From Alphaproteobacteria bacterium (lineage in GTDB: Bacteria; Pseudomonadota; Alphaproteobacteria; ATCC43930; CGMCC-115725), in the NCBI GenBank assembly GCA_030039975.1, contig JASHUO010000843.1, positions 1 to 9,016 on the forward strand: 9,016 nucleotides of DNA, read 5' to 3'. The translations under genes were made by a program, and so were the position numbers. Within the stretch, counting starts at the first letter, position 1, and each line of letters starts with the position of its first letter. Positions 6,637 through 9,016 of the stretch are shown here, one piece after another. A model generated the notes under the pieces. That model was not told the origin of the DNA. It saw only the letters and a list, made by a program, of their open reading frames with translations, and searched no databases.

Positions 6637-7557
6637 TCACATATTTGCGACCTTCGGTAACATCGGCGTGACGCGGCCTTGGCACAGGCGCTCGACCAGG
6701 AAATCGATAAAGGTACGCACCTTCACCGGCACGTGCCGCCCCGGCGGGTAGACCGCCTGCAGCACCACCTCGGTGGTGCGATAATCCGGCAGCAACCGCA
6801 CCAGATGCCCCGCCGCCAGATCCTCGGTGATATTGACCGTCGGCAACAGGCAGATGCCGAGCCCGGCAAGCGCTGCCGCGCGCAACCCTTCGACGCTGTT
6901 GCTGCGCAGATTGCCGGCGATGGCGACATCGTGCTCGCCGTCAGGCCCGCTGAGCCGCCAACGGCCTTCGAGATGCGAGTTGATGTAGATGAGGCAATTG
7001 TGCTCCGTGAGATCCTCCGGCCGCTCCGGCCGCCCATGGCGGGCGAGATACTCCGGCGCGGCGCAGAGCACGAGTCGACCGACGCCCAAGCGCCGCGTGA
7101 TCAGACTCGAATCCGGCAGCGGGCCGCTGCGCAGCGCCAAATCGAAGCCTTCTTCCACCATATCGACCATGCGGTCGCTCATCACCAGCTCGAAGCAGAC
7201 ATCGGGATAGAGCGAGACGTAGTCGCTGATGAGCGGCGTCACGAGCCGCGCCAGCGACACCGAAGTGTTGAGACGCAACGTGCCGCGCGGCGAGGATTGC
7301 TGGGCGCTCGCCACGCTCTCGGCCTCTTCGAGTTCGCCGAGGATGCGACGCGCGCGGTCGTGGAAGCCGCGCCCGACCTCGGTGAGATTGACCTTGCGCG
7401 TGGTGCGGTTGAGCAGCTGCACGCCCAGCCGTTTTTCGAGCGCCTGCACATGGCCCGTGACCACGGCCGGCGACACGCCAAGCCGCTTTGCTGCGCCGGA
7501 AAAGCTGCCGCTATCGACCACCTGGACGAAAGCCTGCAAGCTCATGATGCGATCCAT
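6637..7557 (-). CDS. LysR-type transcriptional regulator
   Basis: This is a DNA-binding regulator, 306 residues, the usual LysR length. Residues 1-60 form the winged helix-turn-helix, with the family pattern FVQVVDSGSFSGAAKRLGVS then VTGHVQALEKRLGVQLLNRTTR. A linker helix follows, and from about residue 90 the two-lobed effector-binding domain begins (RGTLRLNTSVSLARLVTPLI). Family landmarks such as DLALRSGPLPDSSLITRRLG, APEYLARHG and GLGICLLP are present. It belongs to the large AaeR/DsdC-like group of unknown inducers; the target cannot be read from the sequence. The frame is open to 7677, but ATG 7557 matches the family start and has AGAGG seven bases upstream. The next gene upstream on the same strand is the luciferase-like monooxygenase, with a 199-base gap that suggests a separate promoter. 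A LysR-type T-N11-A dyad lies 30 bases upstream, which would fit autoregulation. Confidence 0.93.
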   Translation of the reverse strand: MDRIMSLQAFVQVVDSGSFSGAAKRLGVSPAVVTGHVQALEKRLGVQLLNRTTRKVNLTEVGRGFHDRARRILGELEEAESVASAQQSSPRGTLRLNTSVSLARLVTPLISDYVSLYPDVCFELVMSDRMVDMVEEGFDLALRSGPLPDSSLITRRLGVGRLVLCAAPEYLARHGRPERPEDLTEHNCLIYINSHLEGRWRLSGPDGEHDVAIAGNLRSNSVEGLRAAALAGLGICLLPTVNITEDLAAGHLVRLLPDYRTTEVVLQAVYPPGRHVPVKVRTFIDFLVERLCQGRVTPMLPKVANM

Positions 7558-7586
7558 CCCGCAACCTCTGGCAGACACACGACGAG

Positions 7587-7599
7587 TTCTACGTAGGAA
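7587..7599. promoter_or_regulatory. Candidate LysR-type binding box
   Basis: TTCTACGTAGGAA fits the T-N11-A form of LysR boxes with inverted TTC and GAA ends and a CTACGTAG core. It is 30 bases upstream of the LysR gene start, the usual place for an autoregulatory site. Short dyads arise by chance, so this is a hypothesis. Confidence 0.4.
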
Positions 7600-7638
7600 G
7601 CGCCTGGAGTTTGTCCAGACGCGACGCTGCGACGCAGC
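7600..7638. repeat. Two adjacent inverted repeats upstream of the LysR gene
   Basis: The first is CTGGA (7604-7608) with TCCAG (7614-7618), extending past one mismatch to GCG/CGC at 7600-7622. The second is GCTGCG-A-CGCAGC, perfect over 7626-7638. They directly follow the candidate LysR box and could be further operator half-sites or RNA structure in the leader. No function is proved. Confidence 0.4.
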
Positions 7639-7658
7639 ATGGCACCGGGGTATGGTCC

Positions 7659-7682
7659 GGCCTGTGACCAAGCGCACAGGCC
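7659..7682. repeat. Eight-pair inverted repeat in the monooxygenase-LysR gap
   Basis: GGCCTGTG (7659-7666) and CACAGGCC (7675-7682) are perfect arms around an eight-base loop. On the minus strand it lies about 75 bases past the monooxygenase stop, where a terminator could be, but no T-run follows. A second dyad, AGCGCA/TGCGCT (7671-7691), overlaps it, and AGCTG-CC-CAGCT (7729-7740) lies close by. It may be a regulatory site or a weak terminator. Confidence 0.4.
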
Positions 7683-7756
7683 AATTGCGCTGGGAATTCC
7701 TATATCCGACAAGGACATATGCGCGGATAGCTGCCCAGCTATGCGGCGGACGCCCG

Positions 7757-8779
7757 TCAGCTGCGGGGAGCGAGACCGAAGACTTGCGCCAGCAACTCGT
7801 AGGACCGCAGCCGCGCGGCGAAGTCGTAACAAATCGTAACCACGACGAACTCGCTGACGTCGTAGAGCGCGCCCAGCGCCGTGAGCTGCTCCTTCACCTG
7901 TTCGGGCGCACCGACCACCTGGCGGCGCCGGTTGAAGGCGAGGCGCAGCCGGTCCTCGCGGCTCAAGGGATAAGCCTCGGCTTCCTCGATCGAGGGAAAG
8001 GGGCCGAGCTCGCCGCGGTCGAGGCGCAAGCGCCAGAGATCGCGCGACAGCGCGAGGCGGCGCGCCTCGGCCTCGCTGTCGGCGCAGAGCACGAAAACGC
8101 CGATGCTGCCCTCGGCCGCGGCGAGCCAGGGCGATGGGCGAAACAGCTCGCGATAGGCTCCCATCACCGCCGGGCCGCCCTGATCGGTGATGAAATGCGC
8201 GAAGGAAAAGGCGCAGCCGAAATGTGCGGCATAGGCGGCGCTCTGGTCGCTCGAGCCGAGCAGCCACAGCTCCGGCGCGCCCGGCCCGCGCGGCTCCGCA
8301 TGGACGCCGGCGAAGGGATGTCCTGCGGGCATGGCATCGCGCAGGAAGCCTAAGAGATCGGCGATCTGGCCGGGGAAGTGCTCAATGCCGAGCGCGCCCG
8401 GCCCATGCTGCAGCGCGCGGGCGGTGACATAGTCGCTCCCCGGCGCGCGGCCGATGCCGAGATCGATGCGGCCGGGATAAAGCGCCTCCAGCATGCGGAA
8501 GGTCTCGGCCACTTTGAGCGCGCTGTAATGGCTCAACATGACGCCGCCGCTGCCGATGCGCATCGCCGTTGTGACGGCGGCGAGCCGCGCGACCAGGATC
8601 TCGGGCGCGGCGCCGGCGAGTCCGGCCGAGGAATGATGCTCGGCGACCCAATAGCGGTGGTAGCCGAGCCGCTCGGCGGTGCGGGCGAGCTCGACGGTTT
8701 CGGCGATCGCCTGGGCCGGGCTGCCCCCGGCGCGGATCGGCGATTGATCGAGGACGCTGAGTGTGATCTCGGGCGACAC
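7757..8779 (-). CDS. Luciferase-like flavin-dependent monooxygenase
   Basis: The protein is a single-component member of the bacterial luciferase-like superfamily, group 1, related to E. coli YhbW and MsnO8-type proteins. Members are TIM barrels that use reduced FMN (or F420 in some relatives) and oxygen; the substrate here is unknown. Landmarks from the GTG at 8779 (340 residues) are the opening strand LSVLDQSP, HRYWVAEHH at about 41-49, IGSGGVMLSHYSALKVAE, GRIDLGIGRAPGSD, and a second half with LWLLGSSDQSAAYAAHFG and AFSFAHF. The C-terminal part has VVGAPEQVKEQL, typical of this group. The frame also allows a TTG at 8815, three bases after the upstream stop, adding 12 weakly conserved residues; GTG 8779 fits the family start better, though its ribosome binding site is weak. 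Upstream lies the aspartic protease gene on the same strand, so the two are probably co-transcribed. Confidence 0.93.
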   Translation of the reverse strand: MSPEITLSVLDQSPIRAGGSPAQAIAETVELARTAERLGYHRYWVAEHHSSAGLAGAAPEILVARLAAVTTAMRIGSGGVMLSHYSALKVAETFRMLEALYPGRIDLGIGRAPGSDYVTARALQHGPGALGIEHFPGQIADLLGFLRDAMPAGHPFAGVHAEPRGPGAPELWLLGSSDQSAAYAAHFGCAFSFAHFITDQGGPAVMGAYRELFRPSPWLAAAEGSIGVFVLCADSEAEARRLALSRDLWRLRLDRGELGPFPSIEEAEAYPLSREDRLRLAFNRRRQVVGAPEQVKEQLTALGALYDVSEFVVVTICYDFAARLRSYELLAQVFGLAPRS

Positions 8780-8818
8780 GGGCTCTGATCTAGAGCCGCC
8801 CGCGCCGGCGCGCAATGC

Positions 8819-9016
8819 TCACCAATCGAGGGTAAGGCGCCCGTCGCGGATGCTGTAGCCGTCGAGCCGGTTCAAGAAACTGAGGCCGAGCAGCGACACG
8901 CTCATCGGCTGCTCCATCACCACCGCGGGGACGTCCTCGACCTCGAGCTGGCCGAGACGCAGGCTGCGCAAGCGCAGCGGCGCCGCCCGCGCCGTGCCGT
9001 TGGCGGTGCTCATCAC
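8819..9016 (-). CDS. Retropepsin-like aspartic protease, C-terminal end only
   Basis: Only the last 65 residues are in the window, and the frame is still open at the edge, so the start and catalytic DTG-type motif lie outside. The part seen begins STANGTARAAPLRLRSL and continues with LGQLEVEDVPAVV, SLLGLSFLNRL and IRDGRLTLDW. This pattern of an NG flap strand, a G-x-E strand and LLG-SFL fits the TIGR02281-type clan AA proteases of alphaproteobacteria, which are usually anchored by an N-terminal membrane helix. The stop lies 39 bases before the monooxygenase GTG. A GTG happens to sit at the window edge but is unlikely to be the true start. The call rests on the C-terminal half alone. Confidence 0.7.
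   Translation of the reverse strand: MMSTANGTARAAPLRLRSLRLGQLEVEDVPAVVMEQPMSVSLLGLSFLNRLDGYSIRDGRLTLDW

Noticed and set aside
6679..7596. A 305-codon plus-strand open frame opposite the LysR gene
   Set aside because: Antisense shadow; the minus strand encodes a standard LysR protein of normal length.
7229..8353. A 374-codon plus-strand open frame spanning the LysR gene start and the monooxygenase
   Set aside because: It crosses two well-supported minus-strand genes and their gap, with no recognisable domain.

Overview
The window is GC-rich, densely packed bacterial DNA that reads as an alphaproteobacterium. The clues are the short psd plus pssA pair, a PleC/DivJ-like histidine kinase, a probable retropepsin-like protease of a type common in that class, and GTG starts on a high-GC background. 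A Rhodospirillales-like lineage is possible, but the sequence alone does not settle it. No mobile element, CRISPR array, tRNA or rRNA gene was recognised. Most genes are housekeeping or regulatory.

Layout. Positions 1-3739, plus strand: the end of a large membrane-anchored protein with a von Willebrand A-like region and a glutamine-amidotransferase-like region, then psd and pssA. These last two are successive-pathway enzymes: PssA makes phosphatidylserine from CDP-diacylglycerol and serine, and Psd decarboxylates it to phosphatidylethanolamine. Positions 3740-3985: a convergent intergenic region rich in inverted repeats, with a probable terminator for each side. Positions 3986-6161, minus strand: a gloC-type glyoxalase II gene followed closely by a six-helix membrane histidine kinase, probably one operon. 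Positions 6162-6636: mostly non-coding, but holding a likely 80-codon small gene with a very good ribosome binding site. Positions 6637-7557, minus strand: a LysR-type regulator with a dyad-rich 199-base upstream region. Positions 7757-9016, minus strand: a luciferase-like flavin-dependent monooxygenase preceded by the C-terminal end of a probable retropepsin-like aspartic protease, running off the window edge.

I found no clear evidence for a wholly new system. The items most worth following are the nested inverted repeats between pssA and the kinase, the unrecognised small gene at 6245-6487, the pairing of a glyoxalase II with an orphan membrane kinase, and the cluster of dyads upstream of the LysR gene.
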